Source of the DNA: Chamaecyparis obtusa | Taxonomy: Eukaryota; Streptophyta; Pinopsida; Cupressales; Cupressaceae | Length of the DNA: 64,000 bases | Reading direction: 5' to 3' | NCBI GenBank assembly: GCA_027943335.1 | Contig: BSBK01002925.1 | Span: 124,001 to 188,000 of the forward strand | Notes under the pieces: model-generated | Seen by the model: only the letters and a program-made list of their open reading frames with translations | What the model was told of the DNA's origin: nothing | Database searches by the model: none | In this document: one piece after another, positions 47,294-59,201 of the stretch | Numbering within the stretch: the stretch's first letter is position 1 | How the letters are laid out: every line of letters starts with the position of its first letter | Program-made: the position numbers and the translations under genes

Positions 47294-47305
47294 TGGTATT
47301 AGAGC
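47294..47305 (+). other. Element F primer-binding site (initiator tRNA-Met type)
   Basis: TGGTATTAGAGC, one C-to-T change from the standard site, two bases after the LTR. Confidence 0.9.
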
Positions 47306-47352
47306 TTGTGGTCCTTAGAGAGAAAGCTTAACATCTTGAGGTGATCTTGGAG

Positions 47353-47700
47353 ATGACACTCTATAGGAAGGATGGTCCAAAATTTGATCATGAAAACTTT
47401 GATAGTTGGAAGAACAAGATGTAAACTCATTTGTTATGTTTTGGCATCAACTATTGGATGATCACATAGAATAAGGTGGCTATAAAGAATGGGAGTGATT
47501 TGGCATCGACTGTTGATGATGAAAAGAAGGTATTCTCATACAACATGGTCATAAGGGAAGCACTGATAAGCACACTATTTGAAGGTGAGTTTACTGAAGT
47601 TAAAGACTTGGATTCAACATATGAGATTTGGAGAAGACTAGAAGACTTATATGAAGGATAAATATACCAAGCAAGCAAAGTTACAGAACTGGAAACCCAA
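47353..47700 (+). pseudogene. Element F: Copia gag N-terminal remnant
   Basis: From the ATG at 47353 the sequence reads a Copia gag start: FDHENFDSWKNKM, THLLCFGINYWM, later AL...FEGEFTEVKDLDSTYEIWRRLEDLYEG. There are stops at 47422, 47470 and 47659. The second half of gag, the zinc knuckle, protease and the zinc-binding part of integrase are missing, so the gag remnant is followed directly by integrase. Confidence 0.75.
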
Positions 47701-47716
47701 GATGTAGAAGCTATAA

Positions 47717-48340
47717 ATGAAGGATGATGAAAGAATTAGGGCTTATGTTCAGTGGGTTACTTATTTGAGAGAAAAATTAGAAGCATTTGATAAATTCAAG
47801 TTGTTCAAAGCAAAAGTAGAGAATGAATTTGGTTTAAAGATTAAGTATCTAAGGTCAGACATAGGTGGAGAGTTTACTTCAGACTTATTCAATTCTTACT
47901 ATGAAGAGCATAGAATAAAGAGATAGACATCTAATCCTAGGACTCCACAATAGAATGGGATAGCAGAGTGAAGGAACAAGACTATACTTGATGCTACTAG
48001 GACAATGTTGCTTGAAGGAAATGTATCTCATGTACATTGGAGAGAGGTTTTTGGGACAATAGTGTACACATTGAACATGATTAAAATTAGAGAAGGTACA
48101 AGTACGACTCCTTATGAATTGTGGTTTGATCATAATCCTACTATAAAATACTTCAAAATATTTGGTAGTAAGTGTTATATCAAGATAAATGATGAGATAG
48201 GAAAGTTTGATGCTAGAAGTGATGAAGGAATTTTTCTTGGTTACTCCACCAAGAGAAAGGCTTACAAATGTTTCAATTTGAGATTAAGAAAGATGATTGA
48301 AAGTAACAATGTAAGGATAGATGAAAATATTTAGATATAA
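47717..48340 (+). pseudogene. Element F: integrase core and C-terminal remnant
   Basis: Begins within the catalytic core: YLREKLEAFDKFKLFKAKVE, then YLRSDIGGEF with the second catalytic Asp, then TP(stop)NGIAE with the catalytic Glu, and a [22 protein letters not shown] segment and FLGYS typical of Copia integrase C-termini. The first catalytic Asp and the HHCC zinc domain are gone. Stops at 47924, 47951 and 47969. Confidence 0.8.
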
Positions 48341-50112
48341 GAAAGAATGTATGATAGTAATCAGATTGCATAAATTAAAGAGGCTAGTAGTGCTATAGAA
48401 GAGGAAAAACTTGTTGAAGAAGAATGTGAAAAAGAGACTTGTGATGCTGACACAAGTGAGGCTATTGAGGTTCCTAAGACTTCAAGGTATGTAAAGAATA
48501 ACCACCTTGAAAATGAAATTATTGGTGATTCTAATCAAGGAGTAATGACTAGATCAAAATCTAGAAAAGAAATTTGTTTGATTTGTCAAGTTGAACCAAA
48601 GACTACAAATGAAGCATGTAGAGATGAATCTTGGATAATGCTATGAAGGAAGAATTAGATCAGATAAAGAAAAATAACAATTGGGAATTGGTTCCAAGAC
48701 CTAAAAACAAAAATGTAATTGGAACAAAATGGGCTTTTAGAAATAAAATGAATGAAGAAGTAATTGTTGTAAGAAACAAAGAAAGACTAGTATGTAAGGG
48801 ATACTCACAACAAGAAGGCATAGATTTTGAAGAAACAATTTCTCCTATTGCTAGAATAGAGGTAGTGAGATTGTTCTTGGCCTATGTTGCACATAAAGAC
48901 TTCAAAGTGTATAAGATGGATGTGAAATCTGCATTTCTGAATGGGGATCTTGAAGAAGAAGTATATATAGAATAACCTGTTGGATTTCCTTTATGTGAAG
49001 ATAGATACATGGTATGCAAGTTGAAGAAAGCTTTGTATAGGATGAAGTAAGCTCCAAGGGCTTGATATGCAAGGTTAGACAAGTACCTACTTCAGATTGG
49101 ATTCAAAAAAGGTAATGCTGATAGTAACTTGTATTTAAGAACTAGTGAAGATAGAATATTTATAATAGAAGTCTTTTTTGATGATATTATCTTTGGAGGT
49201 AATGATTATCTATGTAAGAAATTTTGTAAGGAAATGGAAAGTGAATTTGAGATGTCCATGATAGGTGAAATGAAATTCTTTCTTGGATTGCAAATAATTC
49301 AAAATGAGAATGGTATCTTTATTTATCAGACTAAGTATCTCAAAGAAATGCTAAAGAAGTTTGGAATGGAAGACTATAAACTAGTAAGAACACCCATGGT
49401 GACTGGTAATAAGATAAAAATTGATGATGAATCAAAGTGTGTTTTTCAAACCTTGTATAGATTAATGGTTGGAGGATTACAATATATGACTCACACCAGA
49501 CTAGATATTTCTATTGTTGTTGGAATTGTGGCTAGGTATTAGACGAAAACAAAAGAAACACACCTGGCTACTTTGAAAAGGATACTAATATATCTGAAAG
49601 GAACCAAACTATGGCTTATGGCATGATAGGAATGATAGATTTTAACTTAATTCTTATACTGATGTTGATTGGGAAGGAAACATTGATGAAAGAAAGAGTG
49701 CTAGTGGTGGTGCATTTTTCCTTGGGAAAAAGTTGGTTTCTTGGCTAAGTAAGAAGCAAGATTGTATAGCACAATCTACTGCTAAACTAGAGTATGTTAT
49801 TGCTCCTATAAATTGCACTCAAATTGTTTAGATGAAAAAAATGTTGAAAGACATTAGAATAACTTTTGATGAGCCTGTGGTTATCCATTGTGATAACACA
49901 AGTACAGTGAATATGTCAAAGAATCTAGTGATGTACTAAAAAACTAAACATATTTCTCAAATATCACTTCTTGAGAGACAAGGTGGTAGAGAAGGAAATA
50001 AAATTAGAATATATTAGTACAAAAGAGAAGATTGCAAACATCTTCACAAAGCCACTACCAAAATATACCTTTGAATATCTCATAGGTATGTTGGTGGTTC
50101 AGGCCCCTCCTA
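48341..50112 (+). pseudogene. Element F: RT and RNase H, decayed
   Basis: After a frame change near 48620 the RT begins: [17 protein letters not shown], then [14 protein letters not shown] with the first catalytic Asp, and FFDDIIFG in place of the usual VDD box. RT/RH connection includes LYRLMVGGLQYMT. RNase H follows (about 49640-50010) with TDVDW, an SWLSKK segment and CDNTSTVNMSKN. Stops at 48973, 49048, 49063, 49540 and further on. Non-functional copy of a reverse transcriptase polyprotein. Confidence 0.85.
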
Positions 50113-50414
50113 GTCAGAATTAAATGATGTAGAGATGCATCAATCTAGAGGTTTTTAGAGCCTTATCATATTATGGACTGGATTTAGGGATCTACTCCTC
50201 AGGGGGAGTGATCGTGGAAGAAAGATGATGGAAAATAGTTGATGACTCATGGAACCCTTTGCCATTTTTTTCCAAGGGGGAGTGTTGCTATGAGAAAATC
50301 CCTACTATATGGGGATATTGTATGTAGTATTGTTTAGCTACAGAACTTTGGATTGATATAACTTTGGGATGATGGATTTTCCCATATGTTGACGTCAATG
50401 CCAAAGGGGAAGAT
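50113..50414 (+). other. Element F 3' untranslated region and polypurine tract
   Basis: Three purine words, CAGGGGGAGTG (50198), CAAGGGGGAGTG (50272) and CAAAGGGGAAGA (50402-50413); the last abuts the LTR after the phrase GTCAATGCCAAAGG that is common before plant Copia 3' LTRs. Confidence 0.8.
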
Positions 50415-51671
50415 TGTTGGATATTGCTAATGCATGGGGAGGTGATTGAGAAATTTTATATGTTAAATCACTACATTACCAAATGAGCACTCATACTATT
50501 GTCATTTGTGTTTTTTCACTAATGTCAACATATGTTTTTGTGAGGAGAAATAGGTTGGTTATCATAGTGTATGAACATTGTACAAATGTTTTAGATGCTA
50601 CGAAGTCAGATGAGAATTTAGGAAGGTGTTTTGATCTTATATCCAAGATTTCATAATGTAATGTGTTATATTGGATGAGTGATAGATGTTTTTGGGAAGA
50701 TTGGTCAATGGACTATGATAGTAAGAAATGACAGAGTTAGTCTTTGTGTTTCTGGTATATCTTCTAGATGATATGGATTCAAGGTATGTGAGCTTGAGGG
50801 ATGATAGACAAGGTACTAAAGGATGTTCATTGGTCAGTGAAAGGTATAGAATTCTTGGTGATGTTAGCAATGACGTGCTTTTTGGAGGAGACCTATTTGG
50901 AAGCCGACTTGGGAGATATAGCATGTGTTTTTCTTGGCAAACATAAATTAAGGATGTCGATCCTTAAAGATTGTAATGTAATCATTGTATACTTATTTTA
51001 GATTCCATGTGTATCTTAGAAAGTTTTTATGTAATTATTTGTAATTAGGAAAGGCTTATGATTTGATCTGATCATGTGAATTTCAATAAGGTATAAATGA
51101 GAGGTCTTTTCTTTGGAAAATATATGGATGGAAAAAGGTGATATAAAGAGGTTGTGAAAACTGTGAGCTTGTGTTTGTTGTATGTAGAGCAGAGGTTTGC
51201 TGGTGGACTTTATTGGAAATGATCAAGCAAAGATAGTTGATGTCGAACAGTTCAAAAAGATTGTGTATTTATTCATATACACTTGTGTTGGGAACAATGA
51301 GTTTTGAAGGTGGATTTAACCTTCTTTGGGTAGTGAGCCTCAAGTAGTGAGCCCTCCCTTTCTTCTTGACTCCTAATAGGGTCTATCCTCTAACAAGGAC
51401 TATGTACTATAATGTTTCAATAAGATCCTAATAGGGCTATATCTTAACAAGGATACTATACTCTTAGTACATCATGTATGAGTGTTAATTCCCATCAGGG
51501 TTTTTACCTTTAACAAGGTTTCTGTGACACCAAAATATTTTGTTCTTGTGTTGGGATTTATTGTGTTCATTGGATTTGATATTGCTACTACTTAAAGTTT
51601 AAATTTTAATAATCTTCTATACAACTGATTCACCCCCCTCTCAGTTGTATTGTGGACTATTATTCCTAACA
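50415..51671 (+). repeat. Element F 3' LTR
   Basis: 1257 bp starting TGTTGGATA and ending CCTAACA, followed by GAAAA. Confidence 0.9.
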
Positions 51672-52807
51672 GAAAAATCATCATTTGAATCTTGAATGTC
51701 AAATTCATCTAATTCATGCAAAGATGAATTAACATCATCAAAATTCTATACATTATCATTTCCTTTATATGATAAAGAAATTTCTTCTTTTTCTTTATCT
51801 TTAACATAGGATTGCAAACAAATTATTCCTATATCATCATTACTAGAATAACTAGTAAACATATTATGTGGTGTGAAATACAAACTCATATCCATCTTTG
51901 TATCAATATTATTAGAAAAAAATTCACTAACTATTTCATCATTAATTTGAGGAAAAACTACTATTTGCAGCAAATGCTCTTCACTCACATTTAGATTCAA
52001 ACACATACAACAACATGATTAGTATGATCAATAGAGACATCAACACTTTTATAATAAATATTATTTCTTAATTCACACCCTTCTTCAACATTAAATGTGT
52101 TGTGACAATGAACACAAGAAGATATAAAACCTTTCATAATTCCATATTTCAATTTTTTTTGATTGTACATCACTATCATAAATTCTTGATGTAAAGTCAT
52201 AGGCTCTTTATATCTCAACAAGAATTTCATCTCTTCATCGAATGTACCTAGATATATCACTAAACATACTCTATTCTTGGGCATATAGCTTCTTGGAATA
52301 TGAGCTAACATCTTTATGAATCTAATATTAAATTATGGAGCCAATTCATCCTCTTCAATCTCAATCTCCATCAATCTTCTCAACATATCAATTGCATTCA
52401 TTCTTTTAGAAAAATACTCCATGAAATCTACACTTAATTCTTCCCAAGAAGAAATAGAACCTACTGGTAAGAAATAAAACTGATCCTTGACATCTTCCTT
52501 CAAAGTTTGAACAAACAACTTCATGATAGATATCATAATCACCCATCAGATAAAAAAACTCATGAAAATGCTTACATGTTGAACTTGATCATTTCCCATT
52601 AAACCTTGGTAGATGCTTCCTAATCTCAATAGTAATTTCATTAGTGACATCATGAATGCCATCAAAGCATAATGACATATACCTTTTCATAGAGAAGCTG
52701 CTATAAAAATCAAACATGGGTTGTATCTTTTTGTGAACTTGTGTTTGAGACTCCCAAAACATATATATGTAAATCACACACCCACCAATAACATTCTTAG
52801 ATTTCAA
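51672..52807 (-). pseudogene. Element G: Ty3/Gypsy-type gag with acidic tail, decayed
   Basis: Minus-strand remnant in several frames. It includes SMKRYMSLCFDGIHD and RKHLPRFNG (about 52720-52600), IMKLFVQTLKED with SSWEELSVDFMEYF (about 52530-52400), and further on an acidic Asp/Ser/Asn-rich region (52006-51680). The order and spacing match the gag of A and H, and the acidic continuation matches A and B. No zinc knuckle or pol seen. Several stops and at least two frameshifts. Confidence 0.65.
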
Positions 52808-53234
52808 AATTGCAGCATAAAAATATATTTCTCTATCATAAAAAAATACTCAACATACTTCCTCAACTGAATATATAAACTAGAAAATGTAAATCATAAG
52901 TATGAAAAGCACATATTCTTATATTGCATTCCTACTCTCAAAAATTTTAAGACAAGAGAGAAATTTATAATTTTGTATCACCTTTAGTCATCTACTTTTG
53001 GATCCCCATGAAGCTTACCTATCAACTAGATGCTACCACAATAAGATTCATATAAATTTTTATCAATCTTGTGAAATCATTAGAAAATAAATTTTCTACA
53101 AGCATTGGTGTAGCGATTACATTCGCCACCCAATTTGGAATTGGGAAAAATATTTTGTAAGGATATCCTTACAAATTTCAACAGTTCAAACATGTACTTC
53201 AACTCTTCACAAGATTTGGCTTCATATAAAAAAT
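52808..53234 (-). other. Element G leader, distal part
   Basis: AT-rich, no supported ORF. Lies between the G gag and element E; the leader resumes at 60583. Confidence 0.45.
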
Positions 53235-53389
53235 TGTTGGAAATAATTGTCTGAAAGAAATTGCTACTCAATTATGTATTGTCTTTGATGTCACACAATG
53301 TCATAGTCTGCAGCAATCAGATACTACCGAGCTCAGTCGGTCTGCCAGACAGGAATATTAGTGCTTACCGAGCTCACTCAGTTACCGAA

Positions 53390-53662
53390 GAAAAGTTAGT
53401 GTTTACCGAGTTCAGTCGGTCATCGAAGGAAAAGTTAGTGTTTACCGAGTTCAGTTGGTCATCGAAGGAAAAGTTAGTGTTTACCGAGTTCAGTCGGTCA
53501 TCGAAGGAAAAGTTAGTCTTTACCTAGTTCAGTCGGTCATCGAAGGAAAAGTTAGTGTTTATCGAGTTTAGTCGGTCATCGAAGGAAAAGTTAGTGTTTA
53601 CCGAGTTCAGTCAGTCATCGAAGGAAAAGTTAGTGTTTACCGAGTTCAGTCGGTTATCGAAG
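53390..53662 (+). repeat. 39-bp tandem array, 7 units (element E 5' LTR)
   Basis: Seven 39-bp units with core GAAAAGTTAGTGTTTACCGA and then GTTCAGTCGGTCATCGAAG. ACCGA...TCGGT in each unit is an inverted repeat. It lies upstream of the TATA box, where LTR enhancers usually sit. Because 39 is a multiple of three it stays open as a repeated 13-residue peptide, which I do not regard as a gene. Confidence 0.95.
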
Positions 53663-53826
53663 GTAAAAGATTGTCAGTGTTTACTGAGTTCCCTCGGTCT
53701 CTGAAAGATTATAGAAAGTTATGGTCACCGAGCACTGTCGGCCCTTGAAGGATTTTTGCAAATAGAGTTTGCTTATTTCAACCGACTATTATACTAAATA
53801 ATGTCGATTTGACAAATCTAAAATCA

Positions 53827-53834
53827 TATAAATA
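53827..53834 (+). promoter_or_regulatory. TATA box of element E 5' LTR
   Basis: TATAAATA, also present at 59833-59840 in the 3' LTR; about 740 bases before the primer site. Confidence 0.65.
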
Positions 53835-54571
53835 AAAGGTCAAATGTGAAAGTAAACAAGAAATACAGTAGAAGATTTTACAGAAGAAAACTAGAAAAGG
53901 TGTATGCGAATTTCCGAAGGATGTTCAGATATCCTTGAGGTGCAGCAGAGATTTATTCGATCAGAAAGGATCAGACTTATGCAGAACAGAGATCTGTAAT
54001 CAGCAAGACAGTTGTATTATTATACAGGTCATTTTTCATTGTTACCTTCTTATCATTGTAACAGTGAATTCTAAATCTCTTAACCGAGTTGGTTTAACAA
54101 CCATATTGTAAATCCTCTAACAAGGTGACAATTCCATTGAATTGTTTTCAAGACCTCTTACTAGGCCACTCCTAGCAGGGTGTTTTAAATCCTCTAACAA
54201 GGTCACACCTAACAGTGTGTTTTGTAACCTTTTACCGGGTTGGCTTCTAACCGGGCATCACTTTAGAAAAGTGAAAATCAGTATCTAGATACATTGGTGG
54301 TTTTTCCCATATTGGGTTTCCACATTAAATCTTGTGTCTCTTGTGTTCTTAATTGCTTTCTCAATCATATACATGTGCTGATGAATATCTAAAGATAATT
54401 TTGCTAATACTTTCTGCATCTTCAAAGTTACTGCAATCTATTTACCGAGTGCTAAAACAGATAACATTGTTAAGATATCCTAAGGGATCTGGAAAGAATT
54501 AATTGTGAAGTGTTTTATGGTTGACTGATTCACCCCCCCCCTCTCAGTCACTTCATCCATATTCCATCAAT

Positions 54572-54583
54572 TGGTATCAGAGC
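54572..54583 (+). other. Element E primer-binding site (initiator tRNA-Met)
   Basis: TGGTATCAGAGC, exact, two bases after the LTR end. Confidence 0.95.
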
Positions 54584-54631
54584 TTTTGGTGCTTGCAGGA
54601 AGGGTTTCAAAGACCTAAGCTAAAGATCAGG

Positions 54632-57600
54632 ATGTCTTACAAGAGGGAAATTCCAAAGCTTAACAGCGATAACTTTTTAGCATGGCAAGGTCTCATGTGA
54701 CTTTATCTAGCTTCCATTGGTGATTCAGGATGCAAATACATTGATGAAGAATACACAATTCCAAATGGCGCATTAACTGTTGAAGACATTGCAGATAAAA
54801 AGACTCACAACACCATGATGATAGACATTGCATCTGCTCTCAGCTATGAAGAATTTGATGATATTAAAGACTGCACTACTGCATATGAAATGTGGATGGC
54901 ACTGAAGAAAATATATGGTGGTGATGCAAATGTGAAAAGAGCCAAAGCAGAAAGCCTAAGAGGACAGTTTGACAAGATGAATATGAAGGAAGATGAAAAC
55001 ATTGCAAAATGTGTTGAAAGAATCAAAGCAAGTGTAAGTGCAATTAGAGCTTCTGGAGGAACAATCTCAGATGAGACTGTTATAAGTAAGGTACTCAGAA
55101 CATTACTCCCTATCTATGCAATAAGAGTATCAGTTATTCAAGAAAGAAGATGTGAAACAAACCACAATATAACTTTGGATGCTTTAGTTGGAAGATTGAC
55201 AGCTTTTGAATTAGACAACTATGACGACTATGTTCCTAGTTCCAAAAATATTGAATCAGCATTTGAGGCCAAGGTTTCACTAAAGAAGAACAAGAAAATT
55301 AAATAATTTTAGTCAGAAAGTGAAAAAGTATCAGAAGAAAGTTCTGATAGTGATCTTGAAATTGTAGAAGCATTACTTGCAAAGAAGTACTCTAGAGGGA
55401 AAGGTAAATATAAAGGTAAAACTCCTTTAATCTATTTTTCATGTGAAGAAATTGGACATATTGCAGCTAGGTGCCCAAACAAGCAAGTCAAGGAAGAGAA
55501 GAGAAGTCACAAGTACTATGGCAAAAAGAATTTCAAATCATACAAGGATAAAGGTAAGAAATCATGTTTTATGGCTAAAGATTCTGATGATAGTGAAGAA
55601 GAAATTGTCTTTATTGCTATAAAAGATGAATCTGATGATGATGAAGATAAGATGGCACTTATTTCTCATATAAGCAAAGATGATATATGGATAATAGATA
55701 GCGAATGTTCACACCACATGACTGGTGACAAGACAAAATTTGAATATCTAGAAGACTGTGACAATGGTAATGTAAGATTTGGAAACAATGAACCTTGTTG
55801 TATAAAAGGAAAAGGAAGAATCTCATTAACCAAAGAACTCATATGTGATAATGCTTATTGGGTTGAAGGACTAAAACATAATCTTCTAAGTGTAGCACAG
55901 CTAATCAACACTAGTTTCAAGGTTGAATTCATGAATGGTCAAGCAAGACTGCTGGATGGAAAAGGAAAACTCATTGGATCAGGCAAACAAATAAAAGGTA
56001 ACTTATTTTATCTTGATCTCAGTGAATATTCATGCTTTATTGCTCAAATAGAAGAAAGTTGGCTATGGCACAAAAGGTTATGTCATGTGAATTTTGATAA
56101 CATGATAAAAATAAGCAAATTCAAGAAGGTTAGAGGCATTCCTGCTTTGAAGAAACCTAACACTGGTCTATGTAAGAATTGTCAGATTGGCAAAATGAGT
56201 AAAACTAGTTTCAAGAGTAAGAACTATCAGTCTAAAGAAATTTTGGAAATTGTGCATACTGATTTATGTGGACCTATTGGTATACAAAGCTATACTGGAG
56301 ATAAATTCTTTATTCTTTTCGTTGATGATTATTCTAGAATGATGACTGTTATGTATTTAAGAGAAAAATCAGAAGCATTTGAAAAGTTCAAATGGTACTT
56401 AGCAAGAGTGGAAAAGGAAACAGGGAAAAGATTGAAATGCTTAAGATCAGACAGAGGTGGTGAATTCATCTCCCATGATTTTAACAACTTTTGCATTGAA
56501 AGAGGAATCAAAAGATAGGTATCAGCTCCTAGAACTCCTGAGCAGAATGGAATAGCAGAAAGAAGAAATAGATCTATTATGGACTGTGCAAGGACTCTAA
56601 TGATAGAAAAGAACATCGCTATAAAGTACTGGAAGGAAGCTATCAGAACTGCAGTTCATACCTTGAACCGAGTACAACTGAAGAAAGACACATTCAAAAC
56701 TCCTTATGAATTATGGTATGGCTATAAACCCAATATAAGTTACATGAAAATATTTGGTAGCAAGTGTTATATCTTAAAAGAATCCAGAAGAAATAAATTT
56801 GATGTGAAAAGTGATGAAGGAATATTCCTAGGATATTCTAGCAAAAGCAAGGCATACAAATGTCTGAACTTATCTACTCACAAAGTCATAGAAAGTATAC
56901 ATGTAAAATTTGATGAGTTTGCAGAAAAGACTGAGGAAGAAAGAAAAAGGGAACTTGAGAACTACAGAAGATTCATTTACATTGAACCTGAAACATTCGC
57001 AGATACAACTATCAGTAAGGAAACTATATCTATCAAGCCGAGCACAGTTACCGAGTCACAAACCAAGTCACAGGAAGAAGTTCAAACCGAGTCACAAGAA
57101 GGAATTCAGACCGAGTCTCAGCCTGAAGTTACCAAGCAAATATCTACCGAGCCCGAGCAACCTGAAGAAGAGATCCTAGAAGACAACAGCATGAATCATT
57201 CAAAAGGCAAGGAACCTATACTAGCCAAATATGTCAGAAGACATCATACACCAGATCAAATCATTCGAAACAAATCAGATGGTACTATGACAAGAAGCAA
57301 GCTAAAAGGTACATGTCTGCTTACTGACTTTGAACCTAGAAATATCAAAGATGCATTGGAAAATGAAAGTTGGATTGAAGCAATGAATGAAGAATTAGAA
57401 CAAATACAAAAGAACAAAACTTGGACTCTTGTACCTAGACCTAAAGATAAGAATGTAATTGGAACAAAATGGGTATTTAGGAATAAGCTGAATGAAGATG
57501 GTCAAGTATCTAGAAACAAAGCTAGATTGGTATGTAAAGGTTATTCTCAAGAAGAAGGTATAGATTATGGAGAAACTTTCACTCCTGTTGCAAGATTAGA

Positions 57601-58870
57601 AGGTGTAAGAACTCTACTTGCTTATGCAGCACACAAAGGATTTAAGGTATATCAAATGGATATAAAATCTGCATTTCTCAATGGAATTCTTGATGAAGAA
57701 GTCTACATTGAACAACCTGAAGGTTTTGTTGATCCAGATAAAAGGGACATGGTCTGCAGGTTACACAAAGCATTGTATGGTTTAAAACAAGCTCCTAGAG
57801 CATGGTATGAAAGACTCCATAACTATTTGATTCAGATTAATTTCAAAAGAGCTAATGATAACAGTAATCTGTATATTAAAGAAGGACCGGATGACAAAAT
57901 TGTATTGGCAGAAATATTTGTAGATGATACTATATTTATAGGGAATGAGGATCAGTGCAAAGAATTTTCAGAGCAAATGAACAAAGAATTTGAAATGTCC
58001 ATGTTTGGTTTAATAAAATTCTTTGTTGGTCTTCAAATTCAGCAAAGCAAGAATGGTATATACATTACTCAATCTAAATACATTAAGGAAATACTTAAGA
58101 AGTTTGGTATGGAAGATTCAAAACCAGTTGGTACACCCATGTGTACTGGACTGAAACTCACCAAAAATGATGTTTCAAAAGAAGTTGATCAGACCCTATA
58201 CCGATCTATGATTGGAAAATTGCAGTATGTAGTTCGTACAAGACCTGATATTGCCTTAGCAGTCAGTATAGTAGCTAGATTCTCAGCAAAACCTAAGGAA
58301 AATCACATGATGGCAATCAAAAGAATCTTAAGATACTTAAAAGGAACTGAAGAATATGGTTTGTGGTATAAATTTGGAGGCAATCTAGACTTGAAAGTGT
58401 TTACTGATGCTGATTGGGCAGGAAACATTGATGATAGAAAAAGCACAAGTGGTGGAGCATTTTTTCTTGGAAAAAGACTGGTATCCTGGACTAGTAAAAA
58501 GTAGAATTGCACATCTCAATCCACAGCTGAAGCAGAATATGTTGCTGCTGTAGTAAACTGTTCAAATATTGTTTGGTTTAAATAGCTATTAGAAGGTATG
58601 AAGGTTGAAATCAAAGAACCAGTTGTTATATTTTGTGACAATACCAGTGCAATAAACATCTCTAAGAATCCAGTGATGCATTCCAAAACCAAGCACATTG
58701 CTATTAAATATCACTTTGTCAAAGAATTGGTGCAGGACAAGGAAATCAGATTAGAATACATTCATACAAAAGAACAGATTGCAGACATTTTTACCAAACC
58801 ATTACCTAAGGATGCATTTGTGTATCTAAGAGGTAAGTTAGGGGTCATTCCCCTATCCGAGGCTCACTAA
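54632..58870 (+). pseudogene. Element E: Copia polyprotein gag-PR-INT-RT-RNase H, six stop codons, no frameshift
   Basis: From the ATG at 54632 to the TAA at 58868-58870 (1,412 codons) everything stays in one frame. Stops: TGA 54698, TAA 55304, TAG 55310, 56516, 58502, 58583. Domains: UBN2 gag (residues about 15-200); a zinc knuckle near 268 with Tyr for the first Cys (YFSC...GHIAARC); protease near 352 with DSE where DSG is expected; integrase HHCC (about 478-520) and D-D-E at HTDLCGP, RSDRGGEF and NGIAER (about 542, 606, 644); a Glu/Ser/Thr-rich linker; RT (about 916-1150) with [11 protein letters not shown] and FVDD; RNase H (about 1253-1386) with TDADW, AEAEY and CDNTSA. Normal length for the family. 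The product would build particles, cleave itself, copy RNA and integrate DNA; it is not functional as it stands. Confidence 0.93.
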
Positions 58871-59201
58871 ATATAGTTTTAGTGATGCATCAACCAGAAC
58901 ATGATTGAAAATCAACCTGTTGATGCAGCATATTCAAGGAATCATTGCATATGAATCAGTACTTGAGGTACATTAATTTTCACCGGTAATATGTGAATTG
59001 TCTTTGGCATGTGTTGTCAAAGAGGGAGTGTTTGCTATGTCTTTACTATTACTTCAAGAAATTTTCAATAATCAGAAGGAAGAATTTTCAGGATAAAGGA
59101 AGTTTGCTGACAGAGGGAGATTTGAATCTGAACTGAGCTAACTCTTTCAAATTTCTTATGATATGACATATTGTGTTGCCATCAATGCCAAAGAGGGAGA
59201 T
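58871..59201 (+). other. Element E 3' untranslated region and polypurine tract
   Basis: Purine words at 59021 (AAAGAGGGAGTG), 59112 (AGAGGGAGA) and 59190-59200 (AAAGAGGGAGA); the last, after ATCAATGCC, abuts the LTR and is the probable primer. Confidence 0.85.

Larger units (their letters stand above)
38872..51671 (+). mobile_element. Element F: internally deleted Copia retrotransposon, 5' LTR split by element J
   Basis: Flanked by the perfect duplication GAAAA (38867-38871, 51672-51676). The 5' LTR is 38872-39169 plus about 46403-47291; the 3' LTR is 50415-51671. Primer site and purine tract are in place. The coding region has a gag N-terminus joined directly to the integrase core, then RT and RNase H, with many stops. 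It inserted in the gag tail of G. Confidence 0.9.
53235..54569 (+). repeat. Element E 5' LTR
   Basis: Starts TGTTGGAAATAATTG, ends CCATCA. Contains the 39-bp tandem array in its first third, a TATA box at 53827-53834 and the TTCACCCCCCCCCTCTCAG run near the 3' end. Confidence 0.95.
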
